Positions 20,010 to 29,335 of a DNA stretch of 64,000 bases are shown here, piece by piece. Position numbers and translations under genes: made by a program. Positions within the stretch are counted from its first letter, which is position 1, and every line of letters begins with the position of its first letter. The stretch is from Streptomyces ferrugineus. Its GTDB lineage: Bacteria; Actinomycetota; Actinomycetes; Streptomycetales; Streptomycetaceae. A model generated the notes under the pieces. It saw only the letters and a program-made list of their open reading frames with translations, had not been told where the DNA came from and did no database searches. The stretch lies in the NCBI RefSeq assembly GCF_015160855.1, contig NZ_CP063373.1, forward strand, positions 9,089,001 to 9,153,000, given 5' to 3'.

Positions 20010-21286
20010 GGCGCCGCCCGCTTCAGCAGCATCTGCCGTTCGCGCACGTTGCGGGTCAGCGCCGCCGCCCGCTCGAACTCCGCGCGCGCCTCCGCCGTAC
20101 GGCCGAGACGCAGCAGCAGGTCGCCGCGCACGCTCGGCAGCAAGTGGTAGTCCCGCAGGGCAGGTTCGGCGGCGACCGCGTCGACGATCTCCAGGGCGGG
20201 CTCCGGGCCCTCGGCCATCGACACGGCGACGGCGCGGTTCAGCTCGACCACCGGGGAGGGGGATCGGGCGGCCAGGAGGCCGTACAGCGTCGCGATGGCC
20301 TTCCAGTCGGTCTCCTCGTACGTGTACGCGTGCGCGTGGCAGGCGGCGATCGCGGCCTGGAGGGCGTACGGGCCCGGGGCGCCCGTGGCCGTGGCGTCGG
20401 CGCGGGACAGGGCCTTGATGCCGCGGGCGATGAGCATGCGGTTCCAGCGGCTGCGGTGCTGGTCCTCGAGGAGGACCGGTTCGCCCGACGGGCCGGTGCG
20501 GGCCGCCGTGCGGGAGGCCTGGAACTCCAGCAGGGCCGTCAGACCGTGCACCTCCGGCTCCTTCGGCATCAGTCCCGACAGCACGCGGGCCAGGCGCAGC
20601 GCGTCCTCGCACAGGGCCGGGCGCAGCAGGTCGTCGCCGGCCGTGGCGGCGTAGCCCTCGTTGAAGATCAGGTAGATGACGTCGAGGACCGAGCCGAGAC
20701 GGGCCTCGCGGTCGGGGCCGTAGGGGACCTCGAAGGCGACGTTCCGGGTGGCGAGCGTGCGCTTGGCACGCACGATGCGCTGGGCGACGGTCGCCTCCGG
20801 CACCAGGAAGGCGCGGGCGATCTCCGGTGTGGTCAGGCCGCCGAGCAGGCGCAGGGTGAGGGCGATGCGGGCCTGCGGCGACAGCACCGGGTGGCAGGTG
20901 GTGAAGACCAGGCGGAGCAGGTCGTCGTCGATGTCGTCCGGGTCGTAGCGGGCCGACGGCTCCTCGGGCGGTGCCGCCGTCTCCAGGTCGCGGCCGATCT
21001 CGGCGAGCTTGCGGGCGTAGTTCTCACGGCGGCGGATCAGGTCCACGGCACGGTGCTTGGCGGCGGCCGTGAGCCAGGCGCCGGGGTTGTCCGGGACGCC
21101 GTCCCGGGGCCACTGCTCCAGGGCGGCGACCAGCGCGTCCTGCGCGAGTTCCTCGGCGATGCCGACGTCGCGGACCATGCGGGTGACGGTGGCGATGACG
21201 CGCGGGAACTCGATGCGGAAGACGGTCTCGACGGTGGCGGCCAGAGAGCGGCCGGGGTCTGGGGTGGGCTGGGGCTGCGGTTCCAC
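20006..21286 (-). CDS. ECF sigma factor with C-terminal TPR-like extension (ECF42 type)
   Basis: 426 aa, about twice a normal ECF factor. Sigma region 2 (AEELAQDALVAALEQWP) and region 4 (GLTTPEIARAFLVPEATVAQRI) occupy the first 190 residues. The rest is a helical extension (HAYTYEETDWKAIATLYGLL, VELNRAVAVSMAEGPEPALE) characteristic of ECF42. These factors have no anti-sigma partner and are encoded with DGPF/YCII proteins, as here, where a DGPF gene lies 46 bp upstream. Confidence 0.9.
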   Translation of the reverse strand: MEPQPQPTPDPGRSLAATVETVFRIEFPRVIATVTRMVRDVGIAEELAQDALVAALEQWPRDGVPDNPGAWLTAAAKHRAVDLIRRRENYARKLAEIGRDLETAAPPEEPSARYDPDDIDDDLLRLVFTTCHPVLSPQARIALTLRLLGGLTTPEIARAFLVPEATVAQRIVRAKRTLATRNVAFEVPYGPDREARLGSVLDVIYLIFNEGYAATAGDDLLRPALCEDALRLARVLSGLMPKEPEVHGLTALLEFQASRTAARTGPSGEPVLLEDQHRSRWNRMLIARGIKALSRADATATGAPGPYALQAAIAACHAHAYTYEETDWKAIATLYGLLAARSPSPVVELNRAVAVSMAEGPEPALEIVDAVAAEPALRDYHLLPSVRGDLLLRLGRTAEARAEFERAAALTRNVRERQMLLKRAAP

Positions 21287-21332
21287 AGCCCACCATCAGA
21301 CACCCGTACGCCGACGGAGCCAAGGAACCGGC

Positions 21333-21686
21333 TCAGCCCTCGACGATCTCGCGCACCTCGCAGGTCATGGTCCAGTGGTCTTCGTGGATCTTCAGGAACC
21401 GCTTGGTCCACTCGATCGCCTCGGCCCGGTCCTTGCACTGCATGAGCGCGTATCCGCCGATGACCTCCTTGGCCTCGGTGAACGGCCCGTCGGTCACGGA
21501 GAGCTGTCCGCCCTCGTAGTGCACCCGGGTGCCCTGGGCGGTCGGGGTCAGCCCGGCGGTGTCGAGCAGGACACCCGCCTTCGTCATCTCCTCGATCAGC
21601 TCGCCCATGCGCTGCATCAGCGCGTCGCTGGGGCCCTCGGCGGCGGCCGACTCGTCGACACGGATCATGGAGAGATAGCGCGGCAT
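21333..21686 (-). CDS. DGPF-domain (YCII-related) protein
   Basis: 117 aa from the ATG at 21686, with GAGGAG at ribosome-site distance. The DGPF motif is TDGPFTEAKEVIGGY at about residues 65-79. It is the standard partner and probable target of ECF42 sigma factors and heads the two-gene operon. Biochemical function is unknown. Confidence 0.9.
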   Translation of the reverse strand: MPRYLSMIRVDESAAAEGPSDALMQRMGELIEEMTKAGVLLDTAGLTPTAQGTRVHYEGGQLSVTDGPFTEAKEVIGGYALMQCKDRAEAIEWTKRFLKIHEDHWTMTCEVREIVEG

Positions 21687-21796
21687 GGTGACTCCTCGGA
21701 TTCGGTGACCGGTCCTGCCCGGCCTCTCACCCCCGCGTCGAACGGGAGGCACCCGAATCGACACGCTCCCCGGATTTCTTTCGATGAATTCTGCAT

Positions 21797-21960
21797 GCCG
21801 ACCGGCAACTCGACGTCCAGCGCCACGCGTCGCGCCTCCTGGAACAGGCTTCCTTCGCGACCGCACCCTCGTCAACGAGGGCCGCGAGCAGGTCTACGGC
21901 ACCCGCATGGACGAACGGCGCGCGCAGGCCGGCATCGAGGAGCTGGCCCGTCAGCGCAGC
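21797..21960 (+). pseudogene. Decayed DUF6624-like gene fragment
   Basis: Two stretches in different frames resemble parts of DUF6624 proteins: DRQLDVQRHASRLLEQA in the frame of 21797, then DRTLVNEGREQVYGTR and DERRAQAGIEELARQR in the frame of 21784. A frameshift and internal losses separate them and there is no start or N-terminal half. The tail overlaps the end of the LCP gene on the other strand. Family recognition is from memory of the NEGRPQLYGT motif. Confidence 0.55.
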
Positions 21961-23000
21961 GACTCCCACAGTTCGCTCGCCTCGGGCTCGTTCGCGACCA
22001 CACGGTTGCGGTCCGACGGGGCCGGCAGCACCGGCATGGTCACCGTCCTCGCCGTGTCCGACGACAGCCCGTCCAGGCTCTGCCCGAGCCTCATCAGCTC
22101 GCTCAGGGAGTCCAGGCCCGTGTCGGTGGTGAGGCTGCTCGTCACCGCGTCGGCGACGCGGTAGAGCCGGGCGGGGTCGGTGCGGAGGCCGGCGGCGGAG
22201 ATCTGGTCCAGCAGGGCCTTCACCAGCCTCTGTTGCAGACCTATGCGGCCGAGGTCGCTGCCGTCGCCTATGCCGTGCCGGGTGCGGGCCAGCGCCAGGG
22301 CCTGCTCGCCGTCCAGGTGGTGGGTGCCGGCCGCGAGACGGAGGTGGCTGTCCTCGTCGTCGATGTCCTCGTCCGTCGTGACGGTGACGCCGCCCAGCGC
22401 GTCCACCAGCTTCGCGAAGCCCGCGAAGTCGATCTCGATGTAGTGGTCCATGCGGATGTTCGTGAGCGACTCGACCGTCTTCACCGCGCACACGGGCCCG
22501 CCGACGGCGTACGCGCTGTTGAACATCGCGCCGTACGCCACCCGCGTCGAACCACCCGACGGCAGCGGGCAGGACGGGCGGGTGACGAGGGTGTCGCGCG
22601 GGATGCTGACGATCGTCGCCCCGGCGCGACCGGCGTCGAGATGGACCACCATCGCCGTGTCCGAGCGGGCGCCGGTACTGCTGCCGCCGCCGAGCTCCTG
22701 GTTCTCCTCGCCGCTGCGCGAGTCGGAGCCCAGGACCAGGATGTTCAGGGACTCCGTGGGCAGCGGGGACGCGGAGGCCGACGGCGACGGCGTCGTGACC
22801 GCCTTCGCGGGGCGGTCGTCGCCGAGCGCGTTGTCGATGTCGACGCTCTTGATGTTGGCGTTCAGCTGCCAGAAGGCCCAGCCGGCCGCGCCCGCACCCA
22901 GCACCAGCGCGCCCGCGAGGACGAGGCCGGCGGTCTTCAGCGCTGCCGACCGCCGGCCCACCCGTCTGCCGTCGTCCCCGTTCTCGTCTCGTCCGGTCAC
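21951..23000 (-). CDS. LytR-CpsA-Psr (LCP) family protein
   Basis: 349 aa. A membrane segment at about residues 24-44 is followed by a Ser/Pro linker and the LCP domain: LNILVLGSDSRSG, ARSDTAMVVHLD, SIPRDTLV and the late RIGLQQRLVKAL. LCP proteins transfer glycopolymers from lipid carriers to peptidoglycan outside the membrane. It stands alone, convergent with the decayed DUF6624 fragment. Confidence 0.92.
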   Translation of the reverse strand: MTGRDENGDDGRRVGRRSAALKTAGLVLAGALVLGAGAAGWAFWQLNANIKSVDIDNALGDDRPAKAVTTPSPSASASPLPTESLNILVLGSDSRSGEENQELGGGSSTGARSDTAMVVHLDAGRAGATIVSIPRDTLVTRPSCPLPSGGSTRVAYGAMFNSAYAVGGPVCAVKTVESLTNIRMDHYIEIDFAGFAKLVDALGGVTVTTDEDIDDEDSHLRLAAGTHHLDGEQALALARTRHGIGDGSDLGRIGLQQRLVKALLDQISAAGLRTDPARLYRVADAVTSSLTTDTGLDSLSELMRLGQSLDGLSSDTARTVTMPVLPAPSDRNRVVANEPEASELWESLR

Positions 23001-23160
23001 GGGAAGGAACGTAAGTCCGAATTATTACGGGCAGGAACAGCAGACCGGCTTTTCTTCGGAAAATCTCAGACTTCTGCCGCCCGAGCAGACGAGCCGGACT
23101 CATCCGGCGGGGATCCGAAAGTTTCGGTCGACCAACCGATTGACTTCGGCGAGCCTTCCG

Positions 23161-24303
23161 CTAAACCGCCGGAGGCTCCGCCGTACTGCTGCGCACCACC
23201 AGGCTCGTGGCCAGCTCCACCCGCGTGGCCGCCGGCGTCCCCTCCTCCCGCGCCAGATCCAGGACCAGCTTCGCCGCCGCCTCCGCCATCTCCGTCAGCG
23301 GCTGCCGTACGGTCGTCAGCGGCGGCCCCACCCAGCGCGCGATCGGCAGATCGTCGAAGCCGACCACGCTCACGTCCTCCGGGATCCGCAGCCCCAGCTC
23401 GCGCGCGGCCTCGTACAGCCCGAGCGCCTGGAGGTCGTTGCCGGCGAAGACGGCGGTGGGCCGGTCCGGCCGGCGCAGCAGCTCGAGGCCCTGCCGGTAG
23501 CCGGTCTCGTGGTGGAAGTCGCCGGGCCGCACGAGGTCGGGGTCGGCCGGGAGCCCGGCGGTCTCCAGGGCGGCGCGGTAGCCGTCGATGCGGGCGCGGC
23601 TGCACATCATGCGGGACGGGCCGGTGATCGCGCCGATCCTGCGGTGGCCCAGCTCGACCAGGTGCCGGGTGGCGGCGAGTCCGCCCTGCCAGTTGGTCGC
23701 GCCGATGGACGGCACGTCGGCGCCCGGGTCGCCCGCCGGGTCCATCACCACGAACGGGATCGACCGGCTGGTCAGCAGCGCACGCTGGGACTCGTCGAGC
23801 CCGGACAGCACGAGGACCACCCCGTGCGGTCGCCGCGCCGCGACCTGGTCGGCCCAGGTCCGGCCCGGGGTCAGCCGCCCCGCGCTCTCGCTGAGCACCA
23901 CGCTCAGCCCGGCGTCCCGGGCGACGTTCTCCACCCCCCGGATGACCTCCATCGCCCACGCGCTCTCCAGCTCGTGGAAGACCAGGTCGATCAGCGGCGA
24001 GCGGCTGGCCTCGGCACGCCGTCGGCGGTAGCCGTGGGCGCGCAGCAGCTCCTCGACGCGGGTGCGGGTGGCCGGGGCGACGTCGGCGCGTCCGTTGAGG
24101 ACCTTCGAAACAGTCGGTGCGGAGACGCCCGCCTCACGGGCGATCTCGGCGAGTGTCGCGGTCTGCGCGGACCGGCCGGTGGCCGGCGCCGTCGTCGTGG
24201 TGGTGGTCGTGCGGGTCTGCGACGTCGCCGACCGGTTCGCCGACTCTGTCGACCGGGTTTCCGACTCTGTCGTCCGGGTTTCAGCGGGCTCACGGGCTGT
24301 CAT
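23161..24303 (-). CDS. LacI family transcriptional repressor
   Basis: 380 aa. A Thr/Ser-rich N-terminal arm of about 48 residues precedes the HTH (TLAEIAREAGVSAPTVSKVL), then the hinge and a periplasmic-binding-protein-like sensor domain. It is divergent from the GH3 glycosidase, the arrangement of BxlR and bxlA-type genes in Streptomyces, so it probably represses that gene until an oligosaccharide binds. Two CGAA-N3-TTCG-like sites lie between them. Confidence 0.9.
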   Translation of the reverse strand: MTAREPAETRTTESETRSTESANRSATSQTRTTTTTTTAPATGRSAQTATLAEIAREAGVSAPTVSKVLNGRADVAPATRTRVEELLRAHGYRRRRAEASRSPLIDLVFHELESAWAMEVIRGVENVARDAGLSVVLSESAGRLTPGRTWADQVAARRPHGVVLVLSGLDESQRALLTSRSIPFVVMDPAGDPGADVPSIGATNWQGGLAATRHLVELGHRRIGAITGPSRMMCSRARIDGYRAALETAGLPADPDLVRPGDFHHETGYRQGLELLRRPDRPTAVFAGNDLQALGLYEAARELGLRIPEDVSVVGFDDLPIARWVGPPLTTVRQPLTEMAEAAAKLVLDLAREEGTPAATRVELATSLVVRSSTAEPPAV

Positions 24304-24331
24304 GGCGGCGATCGTATCCCTGCGCGACCTC

Positions 24332-24361
24332 TTGACGAACCCTTCTCACCGGCCCTAGGTT
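24332..24361 (+). promoter_or_regulatory. Probable promoter of the GH3 glycosidase gene
   Basis: TTGACG (24332-24337) and TAGGTT (24356-24361) with an 18-base spacer. A LacI-type half-site pair overlaps the -35. Confidence 0.5.
24336..24346. promoter_or_regulatory. Candidate operator 1 for the LacI repressor
   Basis: CGAA-CCC-TTCT, one base from a perfect CGAA-N3-TTCG repeat. Overlaps the -35 region of the glycosidase promoter. Confidence 0.4.
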
Positions 24362-24384
24362 CCCGGAACATTCGAGGTGAATAA

Positions 24385-24395
24385 CGAAACATTCG
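24385..24395. promoter_or_regulatory. Candidate operator 2 for the LacI repressor
   Basis: CGAA-ACA-TTCG, a perfect inverted repeat matching the CGAA-Nx-TTCG pattern I recall for BxlR of S. thermoviolaceus. It lies between the promoter and the start codon. Confidence 0.55.
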
Positions 24396-24425
24396 CGAGT
24401 GGGCCATCGCCCCGACAGGAGTTTC

Positions 24426-26741
24426 ATGACCACCGCCCCCTGGCGCGACCCCGCCCTGCCCGCCGCCGCCCGCGTCGACGACCTCCTCTCCCGGATGACC
24501 CTTCAGGAGAAGACCGCCCAGCTCTACGGCGTGTGGGTGGGCGCCGCCACGGACGGCGAGGGAGTCGCCCCGCACCAGCAGGACATGACCGCCGACTACG
24601 ACTGGGACGAGCTGATCACCCACGGCCTGGGCCAGCTCACCCGCTCCTTCGGCACCGCCCCCGTGGACCCGGCGCTGGGCGCGCTGGCACTGGCCCGCGC
24701 CCAGCGCCGTATCGTCGAGGCGGGCCGTTTCGGCATTCCCGCGGTCGCCCACGAGGAGTGCCTGGCCGGCTTCACGGCCTGGCAGGCCACGGCCTACCCG
24801 GTCCCGCTGGCGTGGGGTGCCACCTTCGATCCCCCGCTGGTCGAGGAGATGGCCCGGCGCATCGGCGAGGACCTGCGCTCGGTCGGCGTCCACCAGGGTC
24901 TGGCGCCGGTCCTGGACGTCGTACGCGATCCGCGCTGGGGCCGGGTCGAGGAGACCGTCGGCGAGGATCCGTACCTGACCGGCACCATCGCCGCGGCCTA
25001 CGTCCGGGGCCTCGAATCGGCCGGGGTCATCGCCACGCTCAAGCACTTCGCCGGATACGCCTCGTCGGCGGGCGCACGCAACCTCGCGCCGGTGCGGGCG
25101 GGCGTACGGGAGCTCGCGGACATCACGCTCCCGCCGTTCGAGATGGCGCTGCGCGAGGGCGGGGCGCGGTCGGTGATGGCGGCGTACAACGAGACGGACG
25201 GCGTGCCGGCCTCCGCCGACCCGGCCCTGCTCACCGAACTCCTGCGCGAGCAGTGGGGCTTCACGGGAACGGTCGTGTCCGACTACTTCGGCGTCGACTT
25301 CCTCCAGACCCTGCACCGCGTCGCCGGTACCCCCGCCGGGGCCGCGCACGCGGCGCTGGCCGCCGGTCTCGACGTGGAGCTGCCGACGCTGAAGTGCTAC
25401 GGGAAACCGCTGCTGGAGGCGGTGCGGGCGGGTGAGGTACCGGAGGAGCTGGTGGACCGCGCGGCCCGCCGGGTCCTGCTCCAGAAGTGCGAGCTGGGCC
25501 TGCTGGACGAGAACTGGGCCCCGCAGCCGCCGACGGCACCCGTCGACCTGGACTCCCCCGCGAACCGCGCGCTGGCCCGCCGTCTGGCCGAGGAGTCCGT
25601 GGTGCTGCTGGACAACCCGGACGGCGTGCTGCCGCTGCCCCCGGACGCCCGTGTCGCGGTCGTGGGCCCGCGTGCGGCGGACGCCCTGGCGATGCTCGGC
25701 TGCTACTCCTTCCCGTCCCACGTCCTCACGCACCACCCCGAGGTGCCGATGGGCATCGAGATCCCCACGGTCCTGGAATCGCTTCGCGCCGAACTCCCCG
25801 ACGCCAAGGTGACGTTCGCCGAGGGCTGCGGAGTCTCGGACCCGGACACGGCCGGCTTCGATGAGGCGGTGGCGCGCACGTCGGAGGCGGACGTGTGCCT
25901 GGCGGTACTGGGCGACCGGGCGGGCCTGTTCGGCCGGGGCACGTCGGGCGAGGGCTGCGATGTGACGGACCTGCGGCTGCCCGGCGTCCAGGCCGATCTG
26001 CTGGACGCCCTGGTCGCGACCGGCGTCCCCGTCGTCCTGGTCCTGCTGACCGGCCGCCCGTACGCCCTGGGCCGCTGGCACGGACGGCTGGCCGCGGTGG
26101 TCCAGGCCTTCTTCCCGGGTGAGGAGGGCGGCCCGGCGGTGGCGGGAGTGCTGTCGGGCCGTGTGAACCCCTCGGGGCGGTTGCCGGTGAGTGTGCCGCG
26201 GGTGCCCGGGGGGCAGCCGTGGACGTATCTGCAGCCGCCGTTGGGGCTGGCCGGGGAGGTCAGCAACCTGGATCCGACGCCGTCGTACGCGTTCGGACAT
26301 GGGCACTCCTACACGACGTTCGCATGGGAGAACGCCACGGGCGGCGAGGACCCGGCCGAGATCGGCACCGACGGCTCGTACGACGTGTCGGTCACGGTCC
26401 GCAACACGGGCGACCGGGCGGGCGCGGAGGTCGTCCAGCTGTACCTGCACGACCCGGTGGCATCGGTGACCCGGCCCGATGTGCGGCTGATCGGGTACCG
26501 ACGGGTGGAGTTGGCACCGGGTGAGGCAAGCCGGGTGACCTTCCGCTTCCACGCGGACCTGTCGTCGTTCACGGACCGCACGGGGCGGCGCGTCGTCGAA
26601 CCGGGCGTACTGGAGCTGCGGTTGGCGGCGTCCAGCCGGGACGTACGGCACACGGCGCGGCTGACACTCACCGGGCCGGTACGGGAGCTCGGCTCCGGGC
26701 GACGGTTGCTGTGTGACTCAGAGGTGTCGGAGCGTCAGTGA
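24426..26741 (+). CDS. GH3 family glycoside hydrolase (beta-xylosidase/beta-glucosidase type)
   Basis: 771 aa from the ATG at 24426, with AGGAG 6 bases upstream; a start at 24399 lies in the operator region. The domain order is the GH3 barrel (PVLDVVRDPRWGRVEETVGED, TLKHFAGYASSAGARN, nucleophile Asp in TVVSDYFGV), the alpha/beta sandwich (ESVVLLDNPDGVLPL) and a fibronectin-III-like end (VSVTVRNTGDRAGAEVVQLY). No signal peptide is seen, so it acts on imported xylo- or gluco-oligosaccharides. It overlaps the end of the converging small gene by 7 bp. Confidence 0.92.
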   Translation: MTTAPWRDPALPAAARVDDLLSRMTLQEKTAQLYGVWVGAATDGEGVAPHQQDMTADYDWDELITHGLGQLTRSFGTAPVDPALGALALARAQRRIVEAGRFGIPAVAHEECLAGFTAWQATAYPVPLAWGATFDPPLVEEMARRIGEDLRSVGVHQGLAPVLDVVRDPRWGRVEETVGEDPYLTGTIAAAYVRGLESAGVIATLKHFAGYASSAGARNLAPVRAGVRELADITLPPFEMALREGGARSVMAAYNETDGVPASADPALLTELLREQWGFTGTVVSDYFGVDFLQTLHRVAGTPAGAAHAALAAGLDVELPTLKCYGKPLLEAVRAGEVPEELVDRAARRVLLQKCELGLLDENWAPQPPTAPVDLDSPANRALARRLAEESVVLLDNPDGVLPLPPDARVAVVGPRAADALAMLGCYSFPSHVLTHHPEVPMGIEIPTVLESLRAELPDAKVTFAEGCGVSDPDTAGFDEAVARTSEADVCLAVLGDRAGLFGRGTSGEGCDVTDLRLPGVQADLLDALVATGVPVVLVLLTGRPYALGRWHGRLAAVVQAFFPGEEGGPAVAGVLSGRVNPSGRLPVSVPRVPGGQPWTYLQPPLGLAGEVSNLDPTPSYAFGHGHSYTTFAWENATGGEDPAEIGTDGSYDVSVTVRNTGDRAGAEVVQLYLHDPVASVTRPDVRLIGYRRVELAPGEASRVTFRFHADLSSFTDRTGRRVVEPGVLELRLAASSRDVRHTARLTLTGPVRELGSGRRLLCDSEVSERQ

Positions 26742-26989
26742 CCCACCGACTCGAACCGCCACCGATGCACCGCCCGGCTAACCAACGCGCCGTCGGGCTC
26801 GGGCAGTTCGGGCAGCTCCGCGTCGAACTCCGCATCCCACCACGTGATGACGAGCACCCGGTCCCCCGGCGCCCGAAACGCCTCCCGCCGCAGCGGCCGT
26901 ACCGCGAACTCCTGCGCCCGGGCCCACGCGAGCAGTTCCTCCCCCCGCCCGGGAACCGCCCGCGCCTCCCACATCAACGCGACCGTCAC
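26735..26989 (-). CDS. Small uncharacterised protein downstream of tsaD
   Basis: 84 aa from a GTG at 26989 ([14 protein letters not shown]) that overlaps the tsaD stop by 4 bp, so it is coupled to tsaD; the longer frame to 27205 would lie inside tsaD. The pattern of strands and the [17 protein letters not shown] and VLVITWW stretches suggest a small dimeric alpha/beta barrel, but this is a guess from composition. It ends the tsaB-rimI-tsaD operon. Confidence 0.7.
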   Translation of the reverse strand: MTVALMWEARAVPGRGEELLAWARAQEFAVRPLRREAFRAPGDRVLVITWWDAEFDAELPELPEPDGALVSRAVHRWRFESVGH

Positions 26990-28083
26990 GAGTACAGGTT
27001 CTCCTTGCTGACCTCGTGCACATGGTCGTGGCTGCCCGGCACATGAGGGTCCGTCACCGGCAGTGAGGAGTCCGCCGACAGGTCCCAGCTCGACGCCGGC
27101 CGGCCCCGCGCCACCATCTCCGCGCCCAGCGCCGCCACCATCGCCCCGTTGTCCGTGCACAGCTTCGGCCGCGGCACCCGCAGCCGGATCCCCGCCGTCT
27201 CGCACCGCTCCTGGGCCAGCGCCCGCAGCCGGGAGTTGGCGGCGACGCCGCCGCCGATCATGAGGTGGTCGACGCCCTCGTCCTTGCAGGCGCGCACCGC
27301 CTTGCGGGTGAGGACGTCGACGACCGCCTCCTGGAAGGAGGCCGCGACATCGCGCACCGGAACGTCCTCGCCCGCCGCCCGCTTGGCCTCGATCCAGCGG
27401 GCCACCGCAGTCTTCAGGCCGGAGAAGGAGAAGTCGTACGCCGGATCGCGCGGGCCGGTCAGACCGCGCGGAAACGCGATCGCCTCCGCGTCACCCTCCT
27501 TCGCGTAGCGGTCGATGACCGGACCGCCGGGGAAGCCCAGGTTCAGCACCCGGGCGATCTTGTCGAAGGCCTCGCCCGCCGCGTCGTCGATGGTGGCGCC
27601 CATCGGGCGGACGTCGGAGGTGATGTCCGACGAGAGCAGCAGCGAGGAGTGGCCGCCGCTGACCAGCAGCGCCATCGTCGGCTCCGGCAGCGCGCCGTGT
27701 TCGAGCTGGTCCACACAGATGTGGGAGGCGAGGTGGTTGACGCCGTAGAGCGGCTTGCCCAGCGCGTAGGCGTACGCCTTCGCCGCCGACACGCCGACCA
27801 GCAGCGCGCCCGCGAGGCCCGGGCCGGCGGTCACCGCGATGCCGTCGAGGTCGCGGGCGCTCACCCCGGCCTCCTTCAGCGCGCGGTCGATGGTCGGCAC
27901 CATCGCCTCCAGGTGCGCCCGGGAGGCGACCTCCGGCACCACACCGCCGAAGCGGGCGTGCTCGTCGACGCTGGAGGCGACGGCGTCGGCGAGCAGCGTG
28001 GTGCCGCGGACGATGCCGACGCCGGTCTCGTCACAGGAGGTCTCGATGCCCAGGACGAGGGGAACGTCTCGCGAGTCAGCCAT
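26986..28083 (-). CDS. tsaD: tRNA N6-adenosine threonylcarbamoyltransferase TsaD
   Basis: 365 aa. [14 protein letters not shown] at the N-terminus, the metal site [18 protein letters not shown] and the late [12 protein letters not shown] identify the Kae1/TsaD fold. With TsaB and TsaE it transfers the threonylcarbamoyl group to A37 of ANN-decoding tRNAs. It overlaps rimI by 8 bp. Confidence 0.97.
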   Translation of the reverse strand: MADSRDVPLVLGIETSCDETGVGIVRGTTLLADAVASSVDEHARFGGVVPEVASRAHLEAMVPTIDRALKEAGVSARDLDGIAVTAGPGLAGALLVGVSAAKAYAYALGKPLYGVNHLASHICVDQLEHGALPEPTMALLVSGGHSSLLLSSDITSDVRPMGATIDDAAGEAFDKIARVLNLGFPGGPVIDRYAKEGDAEAIAFPRGLTGPRDPAYDFSFSGLKTAVARWIEAKRAAGEDVPVRDVAASFQEAVVDVLTRKAVRACKDEGVDHLMIGGGVAANSRLRALAQERCETAGIRLRVPRPKLCTDNGAMVAALGAEMVARGRPASSWDLSADSSLPVTDPHVPGSHDHVHEVSKENLYS

Positions 28084-28579
28084 TGATCTCGGTTCCTTGT
28101 ACGGAGTTTTCAGGGGCGGTCAGTCGCATCACCAGGGCGTCCACGTTCCCCGGCTGGTAGTAGCCGCGCCGGAAGCCGATGGCCTCGAAGCCGAAGCGCT
28201 CGTACAGCTTCTGCGCGCGGACGTTGTCCACGCGGCACTCCAGCATCACCTCGGCGCACTCGAAGTCGGTCGCAGCGCGCAGCAGTTCGGTCAGGAGGCG
28301 GCCGCCGAGTCCCGTGCCCCAGTGGTCGCGGGCGACGGCGATGGTCTGGATGTCGGCCAGGTCGCCGGAGGAGGCGAGGCCGGCGTAGCCGACGATCCGC
28401 CCGCCGTCCTCGGCCACCACATAACGCCGGGTCGCCCCGGGCCCCCGGGAGTGAGCCAGCTCGGACCAGAACATGCCCCGGGACCAGGCGTCCTCGGGGA
28501 AGAGGTCCTTCTCCAGCTCCAGCACGGCGTCGATGTCCCACCAGCGCAGCTCGCGCAGCACCGCTTGCACCTGTGTCAC
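28076..28579 (-). CDS. rimI: Ribosomal protein S18-alanine N-acetyltransferase-like GNAT
   Basis: 167 aa from a GTG at 28579 ([11 protein letters not shown]) overlapping the tsaB stop by 4 bp; the long upstream frame is antisense to nothing coding and out of register with tsaB. The GNAT acetyl-CoA motif is [16 protein letters not shown], and the end has [19 protein letters not shown]. RimI is usually encoded between tsaB and tsaD, as here. Confidence 0.93.
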   Translation of the reverse strand: MTQVQAVLRELRWWDIDAVLELEKDLFPEDAWSRGMFWSELAHSRGPGATRRYVVAEDGGRIVGYAGLASSGDLADIQTIAVARDHWGTGLGGRLLTELLRAATDFECAEVMLECRVDNVRAQKLYERFGFEAIGFRRGYYQPGNVDALVMRLTAPENSVQGTEING

Positions 28580-29232
28580 TTGGGGGTGACCACCTTGTAG
28601 TTCTTGGGGACCTGGGCGTCGGGGCGGCGCAGGTACAGCGGCCGGGGCGCGGGCAGTTCCTCGCCCGCGGCCAGTCTCTCGGCGGCCAGTCCCGCGAGCG
28701 CCGCCGCCGAGACGTGCTCGGGCTCGTGGGCGTGCGGGAAGGTGTCGGGGTAGAGCAGCGCGCCCGCGCCGACGGCCGGCAGTCCGGCGACCTGGTCGGC
28801 GATGTCGGCGGGCCGGTCGACGGCCGGGTCGGTCAGGCGGGTGCGGGAGTCGGCGTACCGCGCCCAGTAGACCTCCTTGCGCCGGGCGTCGGTCGCCACG
28901 ACGAACGGGCCCTTCTCGATGTCGGCGGCGTAGGCGAGTGCGTCCAGCGTGCACAGGCCGTGCACGGGGACGCCGAGGGCGAGGCCGAAGGTGTCGGCGG
29001 TCATCAGGCCGACGCGCAGCCCGGTGTAGGGGCCGGGTCCGATGCCTACGACGATGCCGGTGACGGCGTCGAGTTTCACACCGGCCTCGGTGAGGACGCG
29101 GTCGACGGCCGGCAGCAGCAACTCGCCGTGGCGGCGCGCGTCCACCTGGCTCGACGAGGCGATGACGTCCGTGCCGTCGTGCAGCGCGACGGTGACGGCG
29201 GGGGTGGCGGTATCCAGAGCGAGCAAGAGCAC
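28576..29232 (-). CDS. tsaB: tRNA threonylcarbamoyladenosine biosynthesis protein TsaB
   Basis: 218 aa. LALDTATPAVTVAL and VGIGPGPYTGLRVGL are diagnostic. It is the non-catalytic partner that forms the TsaB-TsaD-TsaE complex. It heads the operon tsaB-rimI-tsaD-small gene, all overlapping by 4-8 bp. Confidence 0.95.
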   Translation of the reverse strand: MLLLALDTATPAVTVALHDGTDVIASSSQVDARRHGELLLPAVDRVLTEAGVKLDAVTGIVVGIGPGPYTGLRVGLMTADTFGLALGVPVHGLCTLDALAYAADIEKGPFVVATDARRKEVYWARYADSRTRLTDPAVDRPADIADQVAGLPAVGAGALLYPDTFPHAHEPEHVSAAALAGLAAERLAAGEELPAPRPLYLRRPDAQVPKNYKVVTPK

Positions 29233-29335
29233 GCAAACAGCCTACGGCGCCCGCGCCCCGGGAAGCGCCGCCCCGGTCGGGCGCCGGACGGCTGCTACGG
29301 TCGGCCTTGATCACGGCATACGACGATCACGGCAT

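Noticed and set aside
17748..20612. 954-aa open frame containing the second deacetylase
   Set aside because: Only the part from 18755 down is protein-like; the rest is antisense to the methyltransferase and sigma genes, as expected in high-GC DNA.
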